Positions 18,636 through 26,999 are shown, numbered from the stretch's first letter. The stretch: 36,086 nucleotides of DNA from Mesorhizobium metallidurans STM 2683 (GCF_000350085.1 NZ_CAUM01000108.1:1-36086), one strand, 5' to 3'. Notes: a model not told the origin generated them from the sequence alone. Translations and numbers: made by a program.

Positions 18636-19820
18636 TCAGTCGAGGACGGAAACGATCGCCTTGGCGAGTGCTTCCATCCCATCCTCGGGCAGGCCGGCGA
18701 CGTTGATGCGGCTGTCACCGACCATGTAGACGCCGTGCTCGGCGCGCAGCCGCTCGACCTGCGCCTCGGACAGGCCAAGGCGGGAAAACATGCCGCGATG
18801 GCTGGCGACGAAATCGAAGCGGTCGGAATTGGACTGCCGCCGCAGCGCCTCAGCGAACTGGACCCGAAGCCTGAGCATGCGCAGCCGCATCTCCTCGAGC
18901 TCTGCTTCCCAGTCGGCGCGCAGCGCTGCATCTTCCAGCACGATGCGTACGGCAGCGGCGCCGTGGTCCGGCGGCATCGAATACATGGCGCGCGCCGCCG
19001 ACAGCATCTGGCCCATCGCCACATCCGCCTGGGCGCCGTCCTTGGCCAGGATCATCGCCGCGCCGACGCGGTCACGATAGACGGCGAAATTCTTGGAGCA
19101 GCTCGAGGCGACGACCATTTCCGGGACTTTTGCGGCCATGATGCGCAGGCCTGCGGCGTCCGCGTCGAGGCCTTCGCCAAAGCCCTGATAGGCGATGTCG
19201 ACGAAAGGCAGCAGGCCGCGCTCGACGACAAGATCGGTGATTTCGGCCCATTGCGCGGTGTCGAGATTGGCGCCGGTCGGGTTATGGCAGCAGCCATGCA
19301 GCAGCACCACGTCGCCGCTTTTTGCGGCGCTTAACGCCGCCAGCATGTCAGCGAAGCGCACCGTGCCGGAAGCCGCGTCGAAATAGGGATATTCGCGGAT
19401 CTGCAAGCCGGCGCCACGCATCACCGGCATGTGGTTCGGCCAGGTAGGATCGGACAGCCAGATCGTCGCGTCGGATCGCGTCCGCTTGAGCAGCTCGGCC
19501 ACCAGCCGCAGCGCGCCGGAGCCGCCGGGCGCCTGCGCGGCGCGGATGCGCGTCATGTCGGCCGCTTGGCCGAAGGTGAGCCACGCCATCGCTGCATTGA
19601 AGCCGGTATCGCCGGCAAGACCGAGATAGGTCTTGGTATCCTGGCTCTGCAGCAGGCGCTTTTCGGCTTCGCGCACCGCGCGCATCACCGGCGTCTTGCC
19701 GTCACGGTCCTTGTAGACGCCGACCCCGAGGTCGACCTTGTCGGGGCGCGGATCGGCGCGATAGAGGCCGATCAGGGCAATGATCTTGTCGGCGGGGGCG
19801 GGCTGCAGGTTTTCGAACAT
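18636..19820 (-). CDS. Aspartate/aromatic amino acid aminotransferase
   Basis: A 394-residue class I PLP aminotransferase of the AspC/TyrB subgroup. The N-terminus MFENLQPAPADKIIAL and LGVGVYKD are typical. HGCCHNPTGANL supplies the conserved NPTG, FVDIAYQGFGEGL the PLP-ring contacts, and the Schiff-base lysine is K243 in SCSKNFAVYRDRVG. Likely substrates are aspartate, tyrosine and phenylalanine with 2-oxoglutarate; the exact preference cannot be read from sequence. The long upstream open frame (to 20582) is an antisense shadow of the FAD oxidoreductase. It is transcribed divergently from that oxidoreductase, with a 184-base gap holding both promoters. Confidence 0.92.
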   Translation of the reverse strand: MFENLQPAPADKIIALIGLYRADPRPDKVDLGVGVYKDRDGKTPVMRAVREAEKRLLQSQDTKTYLGLAGDTGFNAAMAWLTFGQAADMTRIRAAQAPGGSGALRLVAELLKRTRSDATIWLSDPTWPNHMPVMRGAGLQIREYPYFDAASGTVRFADMLAALSAAKSGDVVLLHGCCHNPTGANLDTAQWAEITDLVVERGLLPFVDIAYQGFGEGLDADAAGLRIMAAKVPEMVVASSCSKNFAVYRDRVGAAMILAKDGAQADVAMGQMLSAARAMYSMPPDHGAAAVRIVLEDAALRADWEAELEEMRLRMLRLRVQFAEALRRQSNSDRFDFVASHRGMFSRLGLSEAQVERLRAEHGVYMVGDSRINVAGLPEDGMEALAKAIVSVLD

Positions 19821-20004
19821 CAATATCGTCCCAATGGCGGCGGAGTGATACGCAAATCGGCGGCCTTGTGCCAGCGCTTTCACATGCGCCAGACCGAATG
19901 CTGTGCGATCGGCAAGACGGAAGTGAGCCCTACACGTTCCTGTCACATCGGCGTAGTTTGAATAAGCATTTCCGGGACAAGCGCGAGAATGACGGCGTGA
20001 GATA

Positions 20005-21165
20005 ATGATAAGCCGGCAAGAACAGTTCGACCTTGCGATTGTTGGCGCCGGCATTGTCGGTCTGGCACATGCGCTCGCCGCCGTCCGGCGTGGCCTTTCC
20101 GTGGTCGTCATCGATCGCGACGCGCAGGCCAATGGCGCGTCGGTGCGCAATTTCGGCTTCATCACGGTCAGCGGCCAGGAGCGCGGCCAGGTGTGGCGCC
20201 GGGCGATGCGCTCCCGCGACATCTGGCTGGAGGTGGCGAAGCCAGCCGGCATCGATGTCATCCAGCGCGGCGCGGTCGTTGTCGCCCGCCGCCCGGAGGC
20301 TCGGGCGGTGGCCGAGGCGTTCTTGCGGACCGAAATGGGCGAGGGCTGTCTGCTGCTCGAACCCGACGAGCTTCGGGGCCGGTATCCCCAACTTGCCGGA
20401 CAGGATTTCGCCGGCGGCCTGTGGAGCCCGCACGAGGTGCGTGTCGAATCGCACGAAGCGATCCCGCGGCTTGCGGCCTGGCTGGCCGAACGGCATGGCG
20501 TCGCGTTCCGCCGCGAAACGGCGGCGCGCTCGATCGCACCGCCCGACATCGAGACCAGCCGCGGTGTTGTCCATGCCGGCAAGGTGATCGTCTGTCCGGG
20601 CGACGATCTGGCGACGCTTTATCCCGAGCGCATCGCGCAATATGCCGTCACCCGCTGCAAATTGCAGATGATGCGTCTTGCCGATCCTGGTTTCCGGCTG
20701 CCGGTATCGGTGATGTCCGATCTGGGGCTCGCCCGCTATGCCGGCTACGCCGCCTTGCCGGAAGCCGCGGCCCTGCGGCGCAAGCTTCAGGTCGATCAGC
20801 GCGACGCGCTCGACAATGGCGTGCATCTGATCGTCGTGCAGAGCGCCGACGGCACGCTGGTGATCGGCGATTCACATCATTATGCAACGACGCCCGACCC
20901 GTTCGCTTCGGAGCGGGTCGACGAAATCATTCTCGACGAATTCAGCGCCGTCTTTGGCGGACCGACGCCACGCGCCCTGGAACGCTGGACCGGGATCTAC
21001 GCCTCGGCGTCCGATCGCACCATGTTCGTCGACGCGCCGCAGGAAAATGTGCGTCTCGTCATGATCACCAGCGGTATCGGCGCCAGCACCTCTTTCGCGA
21101 TCGCCGAAGAGGTGATCGACGAGCTTTTCGGTTCCACCGCGGCAGATGCCAGGAAGATCGCATGA
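20005..21165 (+). CDS. FAD-dependent oxidoreductase associated with phosphonate catabolism (TIGR03364-like)
   Basis: A 386-residue DAO-family flavoprotein. The N-terminal dinucleotide motif is LAIVGAGIVGLAHALAA with VVVIDRD closing the Rossmann fold. SVRNFGFI follows, as in the phosphonate-linked subgroup. The C-terminal FAD segment reads ERWTGIYAS...MITSGIGASTSFAIAEEV. The stop overlaps the phnX start (ATGA), so the two proteins act together. By family knowledge and context, it probably oxidises 2-aminoethylphosphonate or an N-methyl form of it to phosphonoacetaldehyde. Substrate identity is inferred. The general DAO family also includes glycine and sarcosine oxidases. Confidence 0.82.
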   Translation: MISRQEQFDLAIVGAGIVGLAHALAAVRRGLSVVVIDRDAQANGASVRNFGFITVSGQERGQVWRRAMRSRDIWLEVAKPAGIDVIQRGAVVVARRPEARAVAEAFLRTEMGEGCLLLEPDELRGRYPQLAGQDFAGGLWSPHEVRVESHEAIPRLAAWLAERHGVAFRRETAARSIAPPDIETSRGVVHAGKVIVCPGDDLATLYPERIAQYAVTRCKLQMMRLADPGFRLPVSVMSDLGLARYAGYAALPEAAALRRKLQVDQRDALDNGVHLIVVQSADGTLVIGDSHHYATTPDPFASERVDEIILDEFSAVFGGPTPRALERWTGIYASASDRTMFVDAPQENVRLVMITSGIGASTSFAIAEEVIDELFGSTAADARKIA

Positions 21166-21977
21166 TGGCCACCCAGGGTTTGCTCCGCGCCGTTGTTTTC
21201 GATTGGGCCGGTACTGTCGTCGATCACGGCTCGCTGGCGCCGATGGGCGTATTCATCGAGGCTTTCGCCGATTTTGGCGTGGCGATCAGCGTGGACGAGG
21301 CCAGAGGCCCGATGGGAATGGCCAAGCGTCCGCACATTGCGGCGCTGCTGGCGCTGCCGCGGATCGCGGCGGCCTGGACAAAGCAGCACGGCCATGCTCC
21401 GACCGACGCCGACATCGATGCCGTCTATAACGTCTTCGTGCCGAAGAACCGTGCGGTGGCGGCGCACTACTCCGATGTCATCCCGGGCGTTGCCGAGGTC
21501 GTCACGGCGCTGCGCACGCGGGGTCTCAAGATCGGCTCGACGACCGGCTACACGCGCGACATCATGGCCGAAATCCTACCGGTGGCCGCCGGGCAGGGGT
21601 TTTCGCCGGATTGCCTGGTGTGCACCGGCGATACGCCCGACGGGCGGCCGACGCCGTTCATGCTGTGGAAGGCGCTGACCGAGCTTGGCGTCTATCCGCC
21701 ATGGCTGAGCGTGAAGGTCGACGACACCGAGGTCGGCATTGCCGAGGGCACCAATGCCGGCGCCTGGACGATCGGTGTGTCGGTGACTGGCAATGTCTTC
21801 GGCCTGACGCTGGCGGAGACGCAGGCGCTCGCGCCTGATATCTTCAGGAAGAAGCGCGCCGAAGCCTCGGCCAGGCTCACCGCCGCCGGCGCCCACTACG
21901 TCGTCAGCGGCGTCGCCGACCTGATGCCGGTCATCGCGGCGATCGAAGGAAGGCTTCAGCGCGGCGAGAGGTCTTGA
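21162..21977 (+). CDS. phnX: Phosphonoacetaldehyde hydrolase
   Basis: This HAD-superfamily enzyme cleaves phosphonoacetaldehyde to acetaldehyde and phosphate. It has 271 residues, the usual length. The nucleophile is D14 in FDWAGTVVD, the phosphonatase form of HAD motif I. The cap-domain lysine that forms the Schiff base is expected at K55 in MGMAKRPHIAALL. Later motifs are GSTTGYTRDIM and KVDDTEVGIAEGTNAG. It overlaps the FAD oxidoreductase. No phnW, phosphonate transporter or regulator is present in the window. Confidence 0.92.
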   Translation: MMATQGLLRAVVFDWAGTVVDHGSLAPMGVFIEAFADFGVAISVDEARGPMGMAKRPHIAALLALPRIAAAWTKQHGHAPTDADIDAVYNVFVPKNRAVAAHYSDVIPGVAEVVTALRTRGLKIGSTTGYTRDIMAEILPVAAGQGFSPDCLVCTGDTPDGRPTPFMLWKALTELGVYPPWLSVKVDDTEVGIAEGTNAGAWTIGVSVTGNVFGLTLAETQALAPDIFRKKRAEASARLTAAGAHYVVSGVADLMPVIAAIEGRLQRGERS

Positions 21978-22036
21978 GCGCCTGAAGGCGACTGGGCGGG
22001 GAAGGGGCCGGCGCGAGCCATTTGCGATTATGGGGC

Positions 22037-22240
22037 TTAAAACACTCTATCCGGCTGCAGCCTTGCCAGACCATAACCGGCGAGAGCCAGCGCGATGCCT
22101 GACGCAATGGTTCGCATTTCGCGCGGTCGCGGCATCGTTGGGAACGACAGTTGCGGCCAGTGCCCTCGTTCATCGGCACGTTCACTGTCAGCGTGAGAAC
22201 AAGGCCAAAAGCAAGATAAACGGCCTCGCGGAAGCGAACC
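22037..22240 (-). pseudogene. Decayed DUF1772-like membrane protein remnant
   Basis: On the minus strand, a frame reading REAVYLAFGLVLTLTVNVPMNE breaks near 22165. A shifted frame continues ALAATVVPNDAATAR. A third frame ends IASGIALALAGYGL...DRVF and a stop at 22037-22039. Read together, these resemble the C-terminal part of DUF1772/anthrone-oxygenase-like membrane proteins, with at least two frame changes and missing sequence between the pieces. The upstream portion was not found. This occupies most of the gene-free stretch 21978-22357. The family match is from memory of motifs only. The right edge is approximate. Confidence 0.4.
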
Positions 22241-22265
22241 GGAACGCAGGCGGCTTGTGACCGTT
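22241..22265 (+). promoter_or_regulatory. ECF-type promoter GGAAC-N16-CGTT
   Basis: GGAAC at 22241-22245 is followed by exactly 16 bases and CGTT at 22262-22265. This matches the alphaproteobacterial general-stress (EcfG-type) consensus, GGAAC with 16-17 bases before CGTT. It lies about 90 bases upstream of the sigma factor gene and in the same direction. Control by EcfG or autoregulation by the encoded ECF sigma is inferred. Confidence 0.55.
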
Positions 22266-22357
22266 GAAACGCATTACGCCCGCCGTCACAGACGCCGGCC
22301 ATTAAGAAAATTTCATTATGACGGGATTAAAATACTTATGTGCTCCGTAAACAGGAC

Positions 22358-22888
22358 ATGAAACGGTCGGTGCCACGCTTCGATATCATGGGTCAGCTTG
22401 GTTCGCTGCGCCGCTACGCGCGCTCGTTGACGCGCGACAGCGCCGATGCCGAGGATCTGGTTCATGATGCATTGGTGCGGGCCTATGAGCGGCGCGGCAC
22501 CTTCCGCTCCGGCGGAAACCTGCGCGCATGGCTTCTGTCGATCGTTCACAATGCCTTCATTGACGGAATGCGGTCCCGCAAATCCGAAGCGGCGCGCATC
22601 GAGCAGGCCGAATACCTTGCCGACGCCAATATGGACGCCCCCCAGGAGCATTCGATCCGCCTGGCGCAGGTGCGTCAAGCCTTTTTTAAATTGCCCGAAG
22701 AGCAGCGTTCCGCGCTGCATCTCGTCGCCATCGAGGGACTTACCTACAGCCAGGCGGCCGAGGTCAGCGGCGTGCCGCTTGGAACGTTGATGTCACGCAT
22801 CGGTCGTGCGCGGGCAACTCTCCGTGAGATGGAAGGCACATCGCCGGCCCGTGCAACAGGCCACCTCAGGATCGTGGGAGATCAGTGA
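22358..22888 (+). CDS. ECF-family RNA polymerase sigma factor
   Basis: A 176-residue group IV sigma factor with the two core domains. Region 2 runs RYARSLTRDSADAEDLVHDALVRAYE with the DLVHD core-binding motif, then LRAWLLSIVHNAFID. Region 4 runs FFKLPEEQRSALHLVAIEGLTYSQAAEVSGVPLGTLMSRIGRAR. The start is taken at the ATG after ACAGG; a GTG at 22340 would add six residues. The TGA overlaps the ATG of the membrane anti-sigma gene. The pair should respond to an envelope or environmental signal that is not evident here. A GGAAC-N16-CGTT element lies upstream. Confidence 0.92.
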   Translation: MKRSVPRFDIMGQLGSLRRYARSLTRDSADAEDLVHDALVRAYERRGTFRSGGNLRAWLLSIVHNAFIDGMRSRKSEAARIEQAEYLADANMDAPQEHSIRLAQVRQAFFKLPEEQRSALHLVAIEGLTYSQAAEVSGVPLGTLMSRIGRARATLREMEGTSPARATGHLRIVGDQ

Positions 22889-23661
22889 TGAACGAACTGC
22901 GCGATCCGGTAATCGATGCCGATCTTGACGCCTATGTCGACGATCAGCTGGACGTTGCACGCCGCATTGAGGTTGGGGCGTTTCTTTCGACCCGTCCGGA
23001 GGCGGCGGCGCGGGTGATGGCAGACCTCAGGACGCGCGACGAACTGCGCATGGCGCTTGCCGGATCCGAGAGCATGGCGCGGCCGGCAACGGCCGATGCG
23101 GCACGCCGGCTGGAGCGGGGCCTGGCCCGGGACCGCGTCTTTGGCGCGTTGCAGCGAGTGGCTGCGGTTGCTGTCTTTGTCGCTGCGGGTTGGCTGGCGA
23201 ACAGCATCCTCGGACCGATATCGGTGACTAAAGTCGTCGCCTCGACCCAGCCGCCTGTCTATCTGAAGGATGCGGTCCAGGCGCACCGGACGACGATCGT
23301 GCGCGAGACCATGTCGTCCCAGCTAGAAGCGCCGAATTACAACGCGGACGAAATCCGCGCCGCCACGGCGATCGTCATGCCGTCGCTGCCGCAGGACTGG
23401 AAGGTCCGCGACGTTCAGATCTATCCATCGCAGTTCGGCCCGAGCGTCGAAATGGCTATCGAAACAAAAGATATGGGATTGGTCTCGCTCTTCGCGATCA
23501 GACCCGGAACGTTTGACGTGGTCAAGCCGACAGTCGCGCCTTCGGGTGACATCTCCTCGGCTTATTTCCAGGTCGGCGAAGTCGCCTACGCAGTCGTTGC
23601 TCGAAGCGGTGTGCGCGACCTCGATCGTGCCGCCGAAACCCTTGCGAGTACGCTTTACTGA
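22888..23661 (+). CDS. Membrane-anchored anti-sigma factor
   Basis: A 257-residue protein. Its N-terminal part (DADLDAYVDDQLDVARRIEVGAFL, about residues 8-32) looks like the helical anti-sigma domain, but no Zn-binding HxxxCxxC is seen. One transmembrane helix lies at about residues 87-108 (AAVAVFVAAGWLANSI). The remaining 150 residues would be periplasmic. The start ATG overlaps the sigma stop (TGATG), which is the usual arrangement for cognate pairs. It would hold the sigma factor inactive at the membrane. A GTG three bases upstream is a possible alternative start. Confidence 0.85.
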   Translation: MNELRDPVIDADLDAYVDDQLDVARRIEVGAFLSTRPEAAARVMADLRTRDELRMALAGSESMARPATADAARRLERGLARDRVFGALQRVAAVAVFVAAGWLANSILGPISVTKVVASTQPPVYLKDAVQAHRTTIVRETMSSQLEAPNYNADEIRAATAIVMPSLPQDWKVRDVQIYPSQFGPSVEMAIETKDMGLVSLFAIRPGTFDVVKPTVAPSGDISSAYFQVGEVAYAVVARSGVRDLDRAAETLASTLY

Positions 23662-23685
23662 TCCCGCCTCACCAGGAGAATCCGC

Positions 23686-24402
23686 ATGAACATTCCTAAT
23701 CTAAGATATAGCTCGGGTGCTGGCGCCCGAACCGGAGCCGACTATGACCAGGGCCTGCGCCAGCACATGCTGCGCGTCTACAACTACATGGGGCTCGGCC
23801 TCGTCGTCACCGGTATCATCGCCTATGCGGTGGCCTCGACGCCCGCGCTCTATGTGCCGATCTTTTCCAGCCCGCTGAAGTGGGTGGTGATGTTGGCGCC
23901 GCTCGCGTTCATACTCTTGTTCTCGTTCCGGATGCAGACCATGTCCGCGGCCGGCGCCCAGGCCATGTTCTGGGCATTTTGCGCGGTCATGGGCCTGTCG
24001 CTCGCTTCCGTGTTCCTGGTCTTCACCGGCACCAGCATCGCGCGCACCTTCTTCATCGCCGCCACCATGTTTGGCGCCACCAGCCTTTACGGCTACACGA
24101 CCAGGCGCGACCTGACCCAGTTCTCGTCGTTCCTGATCATGGGTCTGATCGGCGTGGTGATCGCGAGCCTGGTGAACATCTTCCTCGGCTCGACCGCGCT
24201 GCAGTTCGCGATCTCGGTGATCGGCATCGCCGTCTTCGTCGGCCTCACCGCCTGGGACACGCAGACGATCAAGGAGCAGTACGCGGAGAACTTCGACGCG
24301 GAATCGCAACAGAAGCTCGCCGTCTTCGGGGCACTTTCGCTCTATCTGAACTTCGTCAACATCTTCCAGTTGCTGCTGAATTTCACCGGCGAGCGCGAAT
24401 AG
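23686..24402 (+). CDS. Bax inhibitor-1/YccA family membrane protein
   Basis: A 238-residue polytopic protein with about seven hydrophobic segments. The first is YMGLGLVVTGIIAYAVAS and the last ALSLYLNFVNIFQLLLNF. The conserved stretch GLTAWDTQTIKEQY near residue 185 and the terminal aspartate-containing helices are typical of the BI-1 (TMBIM) fold, a pH-sensitive calcium-leak type channel family. Its bacterial role is poorly defined. AGGAG lies just before the start. It follows the anti-sigma gene by 24 bases but belongs to a different functional class. A strong terminator follows. Confidence 0.93.
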   Translation: MNIPNLRYSSGAGARTGADYDQGLRQHMLRVYNYMGLGLVVTGIIAYAVASTPALYVPIFSSPLKWVVMLAPLAFILLFSFRMQTMSAAGAQAMFWAFCAVMGLSLASVFLVFTGTSIARTFFIAATMFGATSLYGYTTRRDLTQFSSFLIMGLIGVVIASLVNIFLGSTALQFAISVIGIAVFVGLTAWDTQTIKEQYAENFDAESQQKLAVFGALSLYLNFVNIFQLLLNFTGERE

Positions 24403-24438
24403 TCGGACCGACGGTAGCAGGCAACATTTCGAACCTTG

Positions 24439-24472
24439 CCGTGGCCGAAGGGAAACCTCCGGCCACGGTTTT
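24439..24472 (+). terminator. Rho-independent terminator
   Basis: CCGTGGCCG (24439-24447) and CGGCCACGG (24460-24468) form a perfect 9-bp GC-rich stem with a 12-base loop, followed directly by TTTT and a T-rich tail. It ends the Bax-inhibitor transcript, about 37 bases after the stop. Confidence 0.85.
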
Positions 24473-24622
24473 CATTTGAGGCAGTGCGCAACACGCCATC
24501 TCGCCTGTGGCGTGGATGCGTTCGTGGCGGCTGTGTGAGGGGTGCGGCGTAGCCTGCCGCTCTTGAGTTCACGTGGGGCCTTTTGCTAGCCTGCCGGCCA
24601 AACCAGCCACCCGTGAGGATAA

Positions 24623-25495
24623 ATGGAACAGGATAGTCTGACACTTCACGGCAACGGCATCTCGGCGACCATCGTCGGGCAGGGCGCTGAACTGGTCTCC
24701 TTGCGCGACGCGGAGGGGACCGAGCTTCTGTGGCAGGCCGGGCCGGCCTGGCGGCGGCATTCGCCGGTACTGTTTCCGATCGTCGGCCGGCTGAAGGGCG
24801 ATCAATTACGCCATCGAGGGCAGTCCTACCCGATGACGCAGCACGGATTCGCGCGCGACAAGCCGTTTGCCTGGGCGGAGAGGGGGCCTCGATCCTGTAC
24901 GCTGGTTCTCACCGACGATGCCGACACCCGCGCGCACTACCCATTCGCCTTTCGCCTGGCTGTGACCTACAGGCTGGACCGCCGGGAGCTTGGTGTGACC
25001 TTCGACATCACCAACACCGGCGACGAGCCGCTTCCGGCATCGATCGGGGCGCATCCGGCCTTCAATTGGCCGTTGCTGCCGGACCTGGCCAAGACGGATT
25101 ATCGGCTGACCTTTGCCGACGACGAGCGGGCGCCGATCCGTCGGCTTAAGGGCGGCCTGCTGCTGGCAACGCCACAGCCGACGCCTGTCGACGGTAAAAT
25201 TCTCGCCCTGTCCGAGCGCTTGTTTGACGACGACGCCGTGATTTTGGATCGGCCGGCCAGCGCCAGCGTGCGTTATGGCGCCGAGCGTGGTCCGGCGATC
25301 GAGATGTCCTGGCAGGGCTTCGAGGAATTGGGCATATGGTCCAAGCCGGGCGGCGCGCCGTTCCTTTGCATCGAACCCTGGCATGGCCTCGCAAGCCCGG
25401 TGGACTTCGACGGTGAATTCACGAACAAGCCCGGCGTGATGTTGATCGCGCCTGCGGCAAAGCGTGTTCTGACCTACCAGATCGATCTGGGATGA
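24623..25495 (+). CDS. Aldose 1-epimerase-like protein (LacX/YeaD type)
   Basis: A 290-residue galactose-mutarotase-fold protein. Motifs include an early substrate-loop RHSPVLFPIVGRLKGD, followed by MTQHGFARD. The family's catalytic His is probably the H of GAHPAFNWPL, and the catalytic Glu is in CIEPWHGLASP near the C-terminus. It probably interconverts alpha and beta anomers of a hexose or a hexose phosphate. Many members of this branch have no proven substrate. It appears to be a single gene; the following small gene begins 25 bases later on the same strand. Confidence 0.88.
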   Translation: MEQDSLTLHGNGISATIVGQGAELVSLRDAEGTELLWQAGPAWRRHSPVLFPIVGRLKGDQLRHRGQSYPMTQHGFARDKPFAWAERGPRSCTLVLTDDADTRAHYPFAFRLAVTYRLDRRELGVTFDITNTGDEPLPASIGAHPAFNWPLLPDLAKTDYRLTFADDERAPIRRLKGGLLLATPQPTPVDGKILALSERLFDDDAVILDRPASASVRYGAERGPAIEMSWQGFEELGIWSKPGGAPFLCIEPWHGLASPVDFDGEFTNKPGVMLIAPAAKRVLTYQIDLG

Positions 25496-25520
25496 TAGCG
25501 GTTTGAACGCAGGGAAAAGC

Positions 25521-25931
25521 ATGGCGTACGCGATCAAGGCCGCGATCCGCGATCCGCAGGCAAAAACCTTCGCATTCACGGCGCAGAAAACCATGTATGG
25601 CGGCAAGCATATCGCCAAAGGCGACACGGTTTTCGTGTTCGCGAGCGAGAACGAGGGCGGGCAGGGCCTTATTGCGCGCGGCGTCGTCACATCAGTCGAA
25701 GCGATTGCGAAGAAGCACGGCATCGCCCGGCAAACGCCGCGAGTGAGCCGCTCGATCGAACGCACCGCGCTCGCCAAGCGACCGCTGGGGCGGCGCGAAC
25801 TCAAACATTTCGCCAATTGGAATGACGGCTGGCCCGAGACGGAACTCAATTTCAAATTCTATCGCCAGGCAACGAACAAGATCGTCGGCATCTCGGATGA
25901 GGCGGCGGCGTTCCTCGGCGAATTCTTTTAG
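25521..25931 (+). CDS. Hypothetical protein, possibly PUA/EVE-like
   Basis: A 136-residue soluble protein starting MAYAIKAAIRD, with AGGGA 5-9 bases upstream. An in-frame TTG at 25503 is less likely. The sequence alternates beta-like strands (FAFTAQKTMYGGKHI, KGDTVFVFASENEGG, LIARGVVTSVEAIAK) and ends in NFKFYRQATNKIVGIS and FLGEFF. The pattern of a small beta barrel with a C-terminal helix recalls PUA or EVE-type nucleic-acid-binding folds. This is inference only. No catalytic motif is visible. Confidence 0.65.
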   Translation: MAYAIKAAIRDPQAKTFAFTAQKTMYGGKHIAKGDTVFVFASENEGGQGLIARGVVTSVEAIAKKHGIARQTPRVSRSIERTALAKRPLGRRELKHFANWNDGWPETELNFKFYRQATNKIVGISDEAAAFLGEFF

Positions 25932-26006
25932 CGCGACCGGATCGATCCAGCAGGGCGACCCTTCACTGCTGCGTCAGATGTCAAAACAGTTTAGAGAGTG
26001 AGCCCA

Positions 26007-26476
26007 ATGAATTCTAAAACAATCGAGATCTATCATCCACGTAGTATCTCAAATTTGGGCCAATGGGACATTGGCGGTCTCCAGCTTAAAGTCTATGGCC
26101 TCGTCGCAGACAACAAAAAAGTCGACGGGTCCATGGTGACCCTGGCGCAGTCATTCGTTCACAGGACGTTCTGCCGCGTGTGACGGACGAGGGTGACGAC
26201 AATGGCATGGGCTTTGTGATCATTCATCCTGGCGAGCTTGGTGTTTCCATCTCGGCTCACTGGTGGATACAAGGTTCGGTGCTTTGTCAGCATATCTATC
26301 GGAGGCTATATTCTGCTACCGAACCTATGGATACAGTAAAGAGGCCTGTTATTGCCTGTGTTTGGGAATTGGCTCTGATAAACGCCGAGCAAGAGGCTTG
26401 GCGAAAAACGATGATGAAAAGCGAGCCAAGTCCGTCAGCATACATGGATGATCGAGCTGGCTTCGAAGCGGCATAA
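26007..26476 (+). pseudogene. Frameshifted hypothetical gene
   Basis: An ATG at 26007 opens a frame (MNSKTIEIYHP...) that stops at 26183. The apparent continuation lies one frame over. Dropping one base near 26170-26175 lets QSFVHR run on as DVLPRVTDEGDDNGMGFVI and through to a stop at 26476. The second half has conserved-looking motifs (IIHPGELGVSISAHWWI, VLCQHIYRRLY). Together it would be a soluble protein of about 155 residues. The family is not recognised. A sequencing error could also explain the shift. It lies in a zone of gene decay beside the transposon. Confidence 0.55.
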
Positions 26477-26559
26477 AGATCTGATGCGGCAGAGCTACCT
26501 GCTACATCTGATGTTGCAACCAAGCTGGCATCGGCCTCATGCACGTGCCGATTACCGGT

Positions 26560-26904
26560 TCAAACCTGCCTGGCGATCCGCCCGATCACATTGACGAGGA
26601 GGCGAGCAGCGGTAATCGCCGTGATGCCGTCGATATCAGCGGGCGTTTGGAATTCAATGAGGTCGAAGCCGGCAAGGCGTCCGCGCTGGCTCACCCCCTC
26701 GATCAGTCCGATTGCCTGCTGATAGGTCAGCCCGCCGGGCGTGCGACCGGCGACCGCCGGCATCACGCTGGGATCGAGCCCGTCGCAGTCGAGGGTTACG
26801 ACGACGCGCGCGCCCGCGGGTATGTGCCTGAGGGCGGCTTCAATGCCCTCGGCGTGGATCTCCCGCGCCGTGACGAGGTGCCGCGCCCCAGCGCCGCCAG
26901 CAAG
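26560..26904 (-). pseudogene. Agmatinase/arginase-family 3' remnant
   Basis: The minus strand encodes the C-terminal third of a ureohydrolase. It includes HLVTAREIHAEGIEAAL, the metal-ligand motif TLDCDGLDPSVMPAV, then AGRTPGGLTYQQAIGLI and RLAGFDLIEF to the natural stop at 26560. Just upstream, an in-frame TAA (26905-26907) cuts the reading frame, and the sequence before it no longer resembles the family. The N-terminal two thirds are absent on both sides of the transposon. The transposon itself begins 64 bases further on, so truncation probably came before or independently of that insertion. Confidence 0.75.
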
Positions 26905-26963
26905 TTAGAAATGCGACACCGGCTGGGTAATGGGCGCGGAAATCCTGATGTTACGGGCTGCCG

Positions 26964-26968
26964 CTTAG
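26964..26968. repeat. Target-site duplication, left copy
   Basis: CTTAG directly precedes the left terminal repeat, and the same five bases follow the right terminal repeat at 31885-31889. A 5-bp duplication is the hallmark of Tn7/Tn5053-type transposition. Confidence 0.85.
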
Positions 26969-26999
26969 TGTCGGTGCGACGAGTTTCGTGAATCGGCGC
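26969..26999 (+). repeat. Left terminal inverted repeat
   Basis: The first 20 bases, TGTCGGTGCGACGAGTTTCG, match the reverse complement of 31865-31884 perfectly. Extended to 31 bases, the match with 31854-31884 has two differences (positions 21 and 25). Confidence 0.92.

Noticed and set aside
18548..19024. Extended N-terminus for MazG
   Set aside because: The open frame continues upstream, but its sequence is an out-of-frame reading of the aminotransferase gene. The family N-terminus fits the ATG ending at 18547.
22141..22170. A second GGAAC...CGTT pair upstream of the sigma gene
   Set aside because: The spacing is 21 bases, outside the 16-17 allowed by the consensus.
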